From: Alviniconcha marisindica
Lineage: Eukaryota; Mollusca; Gastropoda; Provannidae
NCBI GenBank assembly: GCA_018857735.1
Contig: JABMCL010000190.1
Location: forward strand, 670,001 to 734,000
Direction: 5' to 3'
DNA length: 64,000 nt
The notes beneath the pieces are model-generated. The model worked only from the letters and a program-made list of their open reading frames with translations, searched no databases and was not told the origin of the DNA. Numbering within the stretch: the first letter of the stretch is position 1; every line of letters begins with the position of its first letter. Below are positions 1 through 11,100 of this stretch, piece after piece. The translations under genes and the position numbers were made by a program.

Positions 1-185
1 ATTAAGTCTTTTAATTTTAATACAGTTCAGCTGGAATCCATACCATTACTATATAAAAATGTGTGCAGAATTAGATTTTATGTTTCAGGCAAGAGCCTGT
101 TTGCATCAAAATAGTTTTGGGCACTAAAACTAGTGAAACTGAAACCCCTCTCAGTCTCATTATAGAGCTGCCATCTGAGCAGCGC

Positions 186-310
186 ATGTCAGGGCAAAGG
201 AGGCAAGCTTAATCCATCATCCATGCAGGAACCTGTTCCTTTGCATCTTTGTGGCCACCAGTCAGTTGGGAAGGTTTTGTTTTTTTCATTTGTTGTAACT
301 GTGGCGATAT
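186..310 (+). repeat. Left arm of a dispersed inverted repeat
   Basis: The segment containing CCATCATCCATGCAGGAACC and GTGGCCACCAGTCAGTTGGG reappears as its reverse complement at about 1878-2000. The arms are close to identical over about 75 bp and weaker outside. It may be two copies of one dispersed repeat in opposite orientation or the arms of a foldback element; the sequence alone does not decide. Confidence 0.7.
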
Positions 311-1877
311 TATATCATTGTCAGATGTCATGGCTACATGATATAGATCTTCCCCCAGTTGGGTATGAATGATTTTTTAACCCAGGTAAAGCCTCTCTTC
401 ATGTAGACAGTGAGGGAATATATGCTTTGACACATTTTTCAGACAATCACTTTATTATAATAGTAATACTGTTACTGTAGTATTAGTAAGACCAGTACAC
501 AAACTATGCATACACACACTAACATACAGTTTTTCATGTAGGTTCCATTTATAAGGATGGTTAGATCTCCAATGGAATCATTTGTAATGTGCAGTACAAA
601 CTGTACAAGTTGTAGTACAACCACAAGGTATACAGAGAAAGACTCAAACGAATCAAAGAGTGAGAAAGCTCTCTTGAGAGTGTTTTGGTTTCCCCCCCCC
701 CTCCCCCCCCCCCCCCCCCCCCCCCCACTTCCCCCCATATTTTATGTGTTTGACACTGACAGTCTGATTTGCTGGAGGTCCTGCATGGGATCTACTAGTT
801 CAAGATCCTGTATTTATTATTCATAATTTTATTGTAGTGGATGTTTTCCTGATGCACTTGACAAGTGAAACTGTCATATTTGACATACACTGATCGTTGT
901 CAGCTTGAGGAACAGAGCTATAGTAACCATAACCATCTTCGTGTTAGGAACATTCTACTTGTTGTAGCTTGACATATTCAAGGAGAGGCCATATGAGGAA
1001 ATTTTATGAAAGACAAATGGCACTTATATAATTTGTAAAAGTAGTATTGACTGTCTGCACATCTTGTTTGTACTGGGGCCACAATGGACTGTGAAAGATA
1101 ATGAGAGTCATAGTTTATTATTAAATACACAATATCCGCTGATAAAACTGATCTTTTTTTGAAAAGTTGTTATATCTAATACAGTAATAGTTCTGAATAA
1201 GCTGTCTACCCTTCATTGTTTAGTTTTTTTGAAAATGTTTTATATTTAATACAGTAATAGTCCTGAATAAGCTGTCTACCCTTCGTTGTTTAGTGTTGGA
1301 GTTGAGCTTTGCTGTTCTTATGCTTTGAAGAATTGAACTGCAGCACTAGTGCCACAGTGTCACTGTCAGCATCATCCTCATGCAACGCTGTTGAAATCCT
1401 TCATGCCTTTACCAACTGCTAATAAGGTGATATCGTCAGTAGGTTGATTGAGGGCCTAGACTGACTGTACAACCAATTAGTCATTTCTACAATCAATTGG
1501 TCGTTTTATATTTTGATCCCTGGATGATGAAAGACTGACTCCTGAGCTAATCCCATATCTGATTTGTTTTTGTTTTTAATCTTTTAAGGGTGGGTGGGCG
1601 GGGGAGGGGGTTCAAGTTCATTGCCCAAACAGCTCAAAAAGTAGTTATCAGTTACCATAGTTTATTCTCTGTTATTGTAATGCTGCAAGTAAACATTGAT
1701 TCATTGCACGGTTGCTATTGCTGGACTTTCAGCTTGGTATTTTAGGGCTGCATTTGGTTTGTAGCTGAAGCTGAATTTTTGCTAATCTTATTACGTTAAT
1801 TGTAACTGACCAGACTACAAAGACCATGTCATGTGAGGAAGAGTGTATGCAAAACTATTTTTGACCCAGGTAAAGCC

Positions 1878-2000
1878 TGGTATATCGCCACAGATGCAAT
1901 AAATGGAGAGAAGAACTTCCCAACTGACTGGTGGCCACAGGGATGCAAAGGAAACAGGTTCCTGCATGGATGATGGCTTAAGCTTGCATCCTTTGCATGT
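1878..2000 (-). repeat. Right arm of the inverted repeat
   Basis: This is the reverse-complement partner of the arm at 186-310, including CCCAACTGACTGGTGGCCAC. Both arms lie close to a shared motif ACCCAGGTAAAGCCT (near 380 and 1866), which is in direct orientation, so the structure has been rearranged or is composite. Confidence 0.7.
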
Positions 2001-2149
2001 TGATATTGATATGTATAGTACTTGTGCTTTTTTGATTGTCAAGTGGATTTTGATGTTGATAATGTACAGCGATGCGAGCTCGTAAATGTTTATGGGGTAT
2101 AGCACTATATAAGAGTTATTATTATGAATATTATAATTCAACCGATGCA

Positions 2150-2710
2150 GAAAGTCCAAAATACTGCTGCATTCTCAGAGCACCACGCCATCAAAACTGC
2201 ACACCTCTCCTACAGCAAGTCCACTGGCTCCCAGTTTCTGAACGAATAAAATACAAAACTGCTTGCATGTGTTACAACACAATCACAGGTTCCGCTCCCT
2301 CTTGTCTTTCTGAGCTGCTACTAGTGCTAGGCATGCTCAAAATCCATGGCTTTTGCACTTTCTTACACTTTGGCCCCCACATCTGGAACAATCTCCCCAA
2401 AGACATCAGGCACTCTGCTACTCTCTCTTCCTTCAAAAGACATTTCAAGACATTTCTCTTCTCAGAACATTTCAGTTAAGCCACATTGTCCTTCACTGTT
2501 ATCAGTCTGTACAGTGTGTGTGTGTGTGTGTGTGTGCGCACGCCAATCTCTAGCATAGTGTTTAAAAACCCCAGTCGATATCTTCTTCTTCTTTTTTTAT
2601 ATAGCATTTTCCATCTTGATGTACATTATGTGTGTATGCTTGTTCAGTGCTTTGAGCCGCAGGGTCGGCGCTTTACAGATTTCCATTATTATCGTTGTTC
2701 GCAGCAAGGC
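2150..2710 (+). mobile_element. Non-LTR retrotransposon (L2/CR1-like) 3' end, degenerate
   Basis: Translation at 2169-2479 gives the far C-terminal part of a LINE reverse transcriptase: LRAPRHQNCTPLLQQVHWLP, ERIKYKTACMCYNTITGSAP and PHIWNNLPKDIRHSATLSS. A deletion removes the segment that normally joins these blocks. After the stop come a TG run (2514-2536) and a typical LINE tail, with GTGCTTTGAGCCGC and GGCGCTTTACAG followed by ATTATT-like sequence. The element is 5'-truncated, as is usual, and cannot make a working enzyme. Confidence 0.75.
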
Positions 2711-2989
2711 TAGTGCACTTCGTGAAAGCCCACTGTGTCTGATATTGACAGACTCACAGCTGTGTAATTCAGACTTCGCATAACAACAAATAATTTCCAG
2801 TATTTTACCAGTTAAGATCAGCATATTGCTGCTATAATTGCAGGAAAAAAATCAGCAATCAGTCAGACCAGCTGCTATTTCATTTAACCGGTTCTCAATA
2901 TAAAAACAACAACAACAAAAAGCAGTGACAGAAAGAGAGAGTGTGTGTGTGTTTGTAACATGTTTTGTGTGTGTGATGTTCTGTGTGGT

Positions 2990-3060
2990 GTGTGTGGTGA
3001 TCACCCTGATATAACTGCACTGGTTGACTGGGCGTAAAACACCAACTTACTTGCTTACTC
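2990..3060 (+). repeat. SINE-like dispersed repeat
   Basis: A block with CCCTGATATAACTGCACTGG followed by TTGACTGGGCGTAAAACACC. Nearly the same 55 bp occurs in reverse complement at 55812-55875, and a diverged relative sits at 13920-13990. It looks like the 3' portion of a SINE family; the tRNA-like head is not recognisable here. Confidence 0.65.
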
Positions 3061-3825
3061 TGCTTCTAGTGGTGGAGTGAAACAGGCTGTTTGCTAGTAG
3101 AGCTCTGTTAGCGGTATAGACGGCTGTGTAGTATCTGACCGGTTATTGTCATCATCTGACCAGTTTCCATAAAGCACTTTGGCCACTAAGTTATAGATGT
3201 CACACTGGTTTAAAGAATGTCTAGTGCAGTTACTGGTGTAGTGTAGTATGTACTAATAACAGGTCCCCCCAGAGTCCATCAATGTTGAAGGTCTGGTGGT
3301 AATCCAAGTAGTAGAGCAGCGTAGTCCCCTCACCCCAAATTTGGCCATAACCCAATGTTTACTTTCCCGCCTTTCACTTGTAGCCTTATTTAATGGTATT
3401 GGTAATACTAATAAGATATTACTAATGCTGTTTAATGGCAGAGGTGTGAAGCTCCATAGATATTCCCTGTCCAGAGCTAAGGTAGTTATCTTTGGCACAA
3501 TTGGAGAGATTTGAAGAGCTAGAGTACATCACCCCATGCAGTAAGCAGATCTATGCATGTATCTCAGATACTCTCTGAGTCTCTACAACTACAAGGTAAC
3601 AAGGGATCATTTTCTTTGTGCTAATCTGCGCACCATCATTTTTGTCAAGAGCACTTGTTCCCAGAAAAGTATTATTATTATTAGTGATAAATTAAAGGTT
3701 TGGTGACATTTCTGGTCCTGAACCTCACCTTCTCCTGATGGTCTGAGCAGGAAGTGTTCTTGCTGACTTTGAATCTGTCTGGTGAAAGAATTGAATCTGT
3801 TTGGTAAAAGGATATATATATATAT
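3060..3825. other. Non-coding stretch, nothing recognised
   Basis: There is no exon-like frame or repeat that I recognise. It ends in a short TA run that borders the left end of the first TIR transposon. Confidence 0.5.
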
Positions 3826-6039
3826 GACTTAGTGTCAAAAGGTGTTGCATGAAAACAGGACAAGGGGTAGAACATAAAGTTGATGATACATTGAAACTAG
3901 TTGTGTTTTTAGAATGTGCACAATGCTAGGAAAGATTTCTTAAAAGCAAAAGATAAAAACTTGTGCACTTTTGGCGATAGTTGCTGACAAAGGTCATAAA
4001 AGGGTGCATGTTGTACATCATATATTACAACATGCATAGTTCAGTGTCTTCAGTTTTGCACAAGTATGCACAAAATCAAGTCACACTATTAGTGCACATC
4101 TCCCCTTCTATGTTTGTGCCAAATTGTGTACACTCATATAATTTAACACATGATTGTGACATGTTGATTGTTGTAATATCTGATGGGGGACATAAACCCA
4201 TAACTCAACATTTTTTTTATATAACAAGTAACAAACCCTTTCATGCAATATATTATAATCAGCCATACAAGTGCATGCAAAAACACATTGAGAAGATTTT
4301 TTCTCAGTTTGCATTTAATTACAAGTCATAAAAATTTAATGAAACAAAATTCTGTATTACATTACAACAAAATAACATTTCCCCAATTTTTAGCATAGAA
4401 AACATTCTGTTTGCTTAGATCAGTCTAACAAAAACAAATCAGAATGACCTGATTTTATCAAGGTAATTAACAATTAAGTCCAGAACCCCCCCCCCCCCCA
4501 CCCCCACCCCCAAGCTCTTCGAGATGTGGATTCTCTGCAGCCAGCCTCTCTCTGTACCGTCTGCAACTTTTGTGTTTGATGTTTTCCTCCTTGCTGTACC
4601 ACTTGGCTCAGGAGTACGCTCAGTTCCGCATACCCAGGTCATGTCAATGAATTTGAAGTGTTATGAATATGAAATTATTAACCCAATAACCAGCAATTGT
4701 CCCAATACTGATATGATCAGTACAAACATGTCAGACCTACACACCATGACTTCTACACAAATCAGTACTCAGTTCTCTGAACCGCTATTAGTATTACTAA
4801 CATCTGCTGGGCTTAATTAAACTTTAAAAGTTTAATGTTTTACGTCAGTTACAACAACAGTTGTGTGGCAAACATGACGTCTGACATAACTTTCGGGACA
4901 AAAATTACTTTTCCCGAAAAAAAACTGGAACTTCGTCACTCTCGCTCCGTTAACAAAATATTCTCGCAACACCACTAAAGCATGCACTTATAACTGACAA
5001 GTTTTTGATGAAATTGAGTACACATCCTGAATCAACAGTTGCACGTAAGATTTACAAGATATTGCCTTGTCGTAATGAAATTCTCCACGCTGTACTCGAC
5101 TAAGTATAAAAAAACGGGTTTCAAATCTTCGGCGCGGGAAGATGCCACTTTTCACAGTACTTTCATTTCACACACCCAAATCGGCGGAAAACTTGAAAAT
5201 AATCTCAATAAACTCCTGAAAAAGCGCACAGTGCATGTTCTACATCAGATTCATGTATGTACGTCAGACCGCTGAAGGAGACTACAACACGCCTTTCGAT
5301 GTTTCTGGACAAAGACACGCCATGCGGCCAGGAGAATGAAGGCACTCAGGAAAGGTCACGTGACGTGCTGGATGTTGTTGATAAAAAAGAGACTGCTTTC
5401 TCGTTTGTTTTGTACAAAATATTAGATATCTTGTAGGGACGTCAGATATTACAACAATATCAAACGATTGGGGAAATATTCTCAGATTTCGTGCAAAACT
5501 TCGCTGGGAAAAAAAAGAGTATCGCTGTGTAGTGCAAATGCATGGATGGGAACACATGCAACATTTCTGGTGATTCCGAAGCGATGCTGTCGGTTTTCGG
5601 TTCAAAGTTTTCAGTTCGAGTTTGCAACACATCTGACGTACCGTACCTACAGGGCAAACATTTGCGATCATTTGATCGAAAATACAACTATTGTCAGTGA
5701 GTGTTGATGTCATATTATCCGTATAAAATGATGTTTTCCGCGTACAAATCAGTGATTGTTTCTCCATGTGCTTGCAATTTGTTTGTAAGCAAAGTGACAA
5801 AAATCACTACCTTGGTACATGGATGTCCGTTTTTGGCGGTCATTTTTCGGCACTTTTTCAGTGTGTAATGACTATCTTGAAATTAACCACAGCCTGGTTG
5901 CTGAAATTATCTGTACTATATATTCATTCATTCATGCAAGTACACAACACAACATTTCAGATAAAAACAGTTTTCAACAATGTTTTGTTTTCAACTGAAG
6001 TGCATAACCCCTTGCATGCGCACCTTTTGGCACTAAGTC
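3826..6039. mobile_element. Non-autonomous TIR DNA transposon, copy 1
   Basis: The element starts with GACTTAGTGTCAAAAGGTG and ends with CACCTTTTGGCACTAAGTC, which are inverted copies of one another (one mismatch). TA runs flank both ends, which hides any short target duplication. A second copy lies at 8560-10726 and matches along nearly the whole length. An internal perfect inverted repeat, TGCATGTTGTA and TACAACATGCA, is at about 4004-4036. No transposase-like frame is visible, so it must depend on enzymes supplied elsewhere. I could not assign a superfamily; a TA target would fit Tc1/mariner-like elements but is not shown. Confidence 0.85.
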
Positions 6040-6584
6040 ATATATATATATCTACATACCTGTCAACCCATACAATTTACCAGTATAAAATACAGTTGGG
6101 TTGTTTTTTTTCTCATTATTTTGGTGGGATATGGCCATATTGGAAAATGGATACAGGAAAACATAATTTTCATGAGATTTTGTTGTCATTTTAAATTGAG
6201 CAGAAAGATATAAAAATGAAAAAAAACGTCAAACAAGTAGCTGACACATGCCATCGCCAAATGCACGCTGACTGGCCTGGTGCAATAGCTTATTATAGGC
6301 TAAGAAATCTTGCCAGAAGTGAGATTTGAAGTCGTGTGTTTGTATTTTACACAACATTGCTTCTTCCTTCCACTGCCACACATGCCAGTTGGAATTCAAA
6401 ATGCCACTGCCACCAGCAACAAAACAAAAGACCCTGGCCTGCATAAGGGAAATACAGGTTCACAAACTCTCTACTAAGGTTTACACCCAGAAGGGGTTGA
6501 CAGCTATGTATCTAGGCTTCTAAAATAAAATTTGGTAAAAGGATACAGGCTTCTAAAATAAGAAGTTGTGGTGTTGTGCTATAG

Positions 6585-6800
6585 TGAAGCCCAGCCCAAC
6601 AGCAGTAGTTTGGGTGCCAGACTCATGATTGAATTAACTATGAAAGGTCGCAGGTTTGAGACCCAGCAAGAGTGGTGGGAGAATTTTCTTCTCCAGGGTC
6701 AACTTTCTGTGATGACTCTAGTCTTATTTTAGTATCCATTCCAGTATTTCCATCCCAGTTTTACTGCAGTAGCACGTGAAAGATTCTGGCCATTCAGTTT
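6585..6800 (+). repeat. tRNA-derived SINE, diverged
   Basis: It shares an ordered series of blocks with the element at 19607-19830: GCCAGACTC, AAGGTC.CAGGTTTGAGACC (a B-box-like block), GAATTTTCTTCTCC.GGGTCA, GTATCCATTCCA and a GTGAAAGAT..TGGCCAT segment. The A-box region is degraded here. It lies upstream of HELZ and shows no sign of function. Confidence 0.7.
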
Positions 6801-7134
6801 TAGTTTTAAATATGCTTGGCACGCAACCTCAGTTCCTTGATGATCTGGTTATGTAAATTATCATGATGAAGGAAGAAAGCAACCATTCATTATCCAGTTT
6901 CAAAGGCATGAATTCTTCTTCTTTTTCTTTTTCTATAGGCATGAATTTGTCAAACATTGCATTGGCAAGGCATTTGCACATCATCTCTGTGGTGGTCTTT
7001 CATGAATTTTACTTGCTTGGGCAGGCATTATCTAACACTATTAATCATGAGTGTACTTTGCGTAATGACTGTGATGAGAATAAGTCCTTATTAAAACCAC
7101 TTTTAATCATGAGTTCTTTGGTAATACTGTATGA

Positions 7135-7165
7135 ATGTCTCTCTCTAACATTTGTTTTTCTCTCT

Positions 7166-7213
<48 letters not shown>

Positions 7214-7220
7214 CTTCTTC
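7135..7220 (+). repeat. CT-rich microsatellite
   Basis: An almost pure TC dinucleotide run at about 7168-7213, continuing into CTT triplets. Overlapping serine/leucine-rich frames are composition artefacts. Confidence 0.9.
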
Positions 7221-7948
7221 TTCTGCTTCATCTTCTTCTAAAATCATTTACTCCCCTCTTCCCCTTTTAATTTGTTTTTATTCCTCTCTGTCTCTTTCTG
7301 GGGTCGATGGAGCGGGGGGAGGGTGGGGGGCACAGGGGCATAGCAGACATGTGTTCAAATATTACTTTCAGTGCACAGTTTGCCACATACTGAATATTTC
7401 ATTACTTTTTTTTGAAAAGGTTAAGAATAGATTATAAATAGACTTTGAAAGTCAAGCCCTCGATGCGGAAGGCTGATTTGCAACTGCAGCAGAGAACAAA
7501 GTCAGAGAAGCTTTGACATTTTGATTCTGGCTGGGTATGTGCTGCCAGCAGTTAAAGGTGATCTTTAAATTGTTCAAAATCTTGGTGTGCATTGAATCTG
7601 TCAGTCCTGGGTACAGCGTACATTAGCGCCAACTCTCTTGTACAGAAGGAATTTCAGAATAAACGACTTTTTTTTTAATACATTACATGTATATATATAT
7701 ATAACAGGTGATACTGGTCGTTCAGCATTATTTTGCAGCCAACCGTTTGAATTTTCATTAAGGCCTTTACTGCCCCCCCCCCCCCCTGAACTATATTGAA
7801 TTCTTTTTTTGTTGTTTTCTTCCCACCCACCCACCTACACACAATCAGCCATATGAACAGCACTCTTATACATTGTAGATGGTTGAAACCTCAACTCAGC
7901 CAACCTCATTAATCTACATTTTAGTGATTATTTGTGTGCTTTTCACAG

Positions 7949-7970
7949 GCCCGACATCATGTGAGAGGGA
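7949..7970 (+). promoter_or_regulatory. HELZ 5' UTR end with a start-stop uORF
   Basis: A good acceptor (TTTTCACAG) ends at 7948, so at least one untranslated exon lies further upstream. In the 22 untranslated bases before the chosen start, ATG at 7959-7961 is followed at once by TGA, giving a minimal one-codon uORF that ends 6 bases before the main ATG at 7971. No promoter could be picked out upstream. Confidence 0.5.
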
Positions 7971-8198
7971 ATGGACGATGAGGACAGTAAAAATGACAGC
8001 CTAAAGCACAATTCGCCCGCTGGAGCAAATGCGGAGGAGGCAGCAGTGGCAGGGTTAGATGGCGAGAGATGCGATGCTGCTTCGGATCGCACCCACGCCA
8101 TGCAGAACACAGGAGAGAAGGGCCCCAGCGGCGCTGCCGGCTCAGAAAAGGGAACAGACACGGACACCTGGGAGACCATCAACAGCCTCGTCAAACAG
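7971..8198 (+). CDS. HELZ: HELZ coding exon 1, acidic N-terminus
   Basis: Encodes residues 1-76, starting [10 protein letters not shown] and ending NSLVKQ before GT at 8199. It is rich in Asp, Glu, Ala and Gly and unlike the human N-terminus, which begins almost directly with the TPR-like region. The start is the first ATG after the acceptor with an open frame; the ATG at 7959 meets TGA immediately. The GC-rich coding composition differs sharply from the flanking introns. Confidence 0.8.
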
Positions 8199-11100
8199 GT
8201 TTGTTGCCCTCTAGCTCTGGCATCCATTGATCAGGAAAGTGATGTGGGGGGGGTGGGGGGGGGGGTCAGTATCTGGTGTATGTTTACAGTATGCAGGCTC
8301 TTGGGCAGTGTATTGATTTTGGAATTGATTTCTGCGGTGGGCGGAGTAAGTAAAAAGCCTCCTTCAGCATCAACAACCGGCGATCATGCAGGCTCATTGT
8401 TCACATTTGTATGAGCCTACGTTTTACTGCCCTGCTATATGCACAACTAGATTACTGGTGATTTAGGACTGAGTCCTTCTGTGTGCGTACAGGGTGGGTG
8501 TGAGAGACAGCCTGTATTTTGTTGTTTCACTACATTGGTAGATAGATATATATATATATGACTTAGTGCCAAAAGGTGTGCATGAAAACAGGACACAGGG
8601 GTAGAAAATAAAGTTGATGATACATTGAAACTAGTTGTGTTCGAGATTTCTTAAAAGCAAAAGATAAAAACTTGTGCACGTTTGGAGATATTTGCTGACA
8701 AAGGTCATAAAAGGGTGCATGTTGTACATCATATATTACAACATGCATAGTTCATTGTGTCTTCATTTTTGCACAAGTATGCACAAATCAAGTCACACTA
8801 TTAGTGCACATCTCCCCTACTATGTTTGTGCCAAATTGTGTACACTCATATAATTTAACACATGATTGTGACATGTTGATTGTTGTAATATCTGATGGGC
8901 AACATAAACACATAACTCAACATTTTTTTATGTATAACAAGTAAAACACTCTTTCATGCAATATACTATAATCAGCCATACAAGGCATGCAAAAACACAT
9001 TGAGAAGATTTTTTCTCAGTTTGCATTTAATAACAAGTCATAAAAATTCAATGAAACAAAATTCTGTATTACATTACAACAAAATAACGTTTCCCCAATT
9101 TTTAGCATAGAAATCATTCTGTTTGCTTAGATCAGTCTAACAAGAACAAATCAGAATGACCTGATTTTATCAAGGTAATTTACATTAACAATTAAGTCCA
9201 GAACCCCCCCCCCCCCCCCCCCCCCCCGCCCACCCCCCCCCCCTTGGTTACTCGTTTTTGCCCAACTGTCTGTGTTTGATGTTTTCCTCCTTGCTGTACC
9301 ACTTGGCTCAGGAGTACGCTCAGTTCCGCATACCCTGGTCATGTCAATGAATTTGAAGTATTATGAATATGAAATTATTAACCCAATAACCAGCAACTGT
9401 CCCAATACTGATATGCTCAGTACAAACATGTCAAACCTACACACCATGACTTCTACACAAATCAGTACTCAGTTCTCTGAACCGCTATTAGTATTACTAA
9501 CATCTGCTGGGCTTAATTAAACTTTAAAAGTTTAATGTTTTACGTCACGTTACAACAACAGTTGTGTGGCAAACATGACATCTGACATAACTTTCGGGAC
9601 AAAAATTACTTCCAGTCCAGAAAAAAAAAAAATGTAACTTCGTCACTCTCACTCCGTTAACAAAATATTCTTGCAACACCACTAAAGCATGCACTTATAA
9701 CTGACAAGTTTTTGATGAAATTGAGTACACATCCAGAATCAACAGTTGCACGTAAGATTTACAAGATATTGCCTTGTCGTAATGAAATTCTTCACGCTGT
9801 ACTCGGCTAAGTATAAAAAAACGGGTTTCAGATCTTCAGCGCGGGAAGATGCCACTTTTCACAGTACTTTCATTTCGCACACCCAAATCGGCCGAAAACT
9901 TGAAAATAATCTCAATAAACTCCTGAAAAAGCGCACAGTGCATGTTCTACATCAGATTCATGTATGTACGTCAGACCACTGAAGGAGACTACAACACACC
10001 TTTCAATGTTTCTGGACAAAGACACGCCATGCGGCCAGGAGAATGAAGGCATTCAGGAAAGGTTACATGACGTGCCGGATGTTATTGATAAAAAAGAGAC
10101 TGCTTTTTAATTTGTTTTGTGCAAAATATTAGATATCTTGTAGGGACGTCAGATGTTACAACAATATCAAACAATCAGGGAAATATTCTTCAGATTTTGT
10201 GCAAAACTTCACTGGAAAAAAAAGAGTATCACTGTGTAGTGCAAATGCATGGATCGGAACACACACGACGTTTCCGGTGATTCCGAAGTGATTCTGTCGT
10301 TTTTCGGTTGTTCAAAGTTTTCAGTTCGAGTTTGCAACACATCTGACGTACCTACAGGGCAAACATTTGCGAAAATACAACTATTGTGAGTGCTGATGTT
10401 ATATTATCTGGATAAAATGATGTTTTCCGCGTACAAATCAGTGATTGTTTCTCCATGTGCTTGCGATTTGTTTGTAAGCAAAGTGACGAAAATCACTCGG
10501 TACATGGATGTCCGTTTTTGGCGGTCATTTTTCAGCGCTTTTTCATTGTGTAATGACTGTATCTTGAAATCAACCACAGCCTGGTTGCTGAAATTATCTG
10601 TACTATATATTCATTCATTCATGCAAGTACACAACACAACATTTCAAATAAAAACAGTTTTCAACAATGTTTTATTTTCAACTGAAGTGCATAACCCCTT
10701 ACATGCACACCTTTTGGCACTAAGTCATATATAATACATATAAGTATCTACACATCAGTGTTAAGAGCTAAGACTGAGTCCCTATGTGTGGAAGCAGTTC
10801 ATGTGTGAGGTGTGTGTGTGTGTGTATGATACTAACAGCCTCGGAGCCAGTGTTTTGCCACTCCACCATATGCACACCTAGCCAGTATTTTGTCACTTCA
10901 CCATGTGCACACCTGGGTTAGCAATGATTTAGGATAGTCCCTCTGTGTGGTTACAGGGTGTGCAGTACTTAGCCATTATTTTGTCACTTCACCATGTGCA
11001 CACCTGGGTTAGCAATGAGTTAGGACGGAGTCCCTCTGTGTGGTTACAGGGTGTGCAGTACTTAGCCAGTATTTTGTCACTTCACCATGTGCACACCTGG

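Larger units (their letters stand above)
1..2150. other. Repeat-bearing non-coding stretch
   Basis: I see no coding exon here. The stretch holds a poly-C run (about 691-726), a 70-bp tandem duplication at 1155-1294 (two copies containing CAGTAATAG and GCTGTCTACCCTTC), and the two arms of an inverted repeat described separately. The short open frames across the poly-C tract are artefacts of base composition. Confidence 0.6.

Noticed and set aside
5039..5800. Small open frames inside the TIR transposons
   Set aside because: The frames are short, differ between the two copies and lack transposase motifs, so the elements are treated as non-coding.
4440..9250. Poly-C tracts as parts of coding frames
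   Set aside because: The tract length differs between the two transposon copies (about 4487-4512 and 9204-9243), which would shift any frame.
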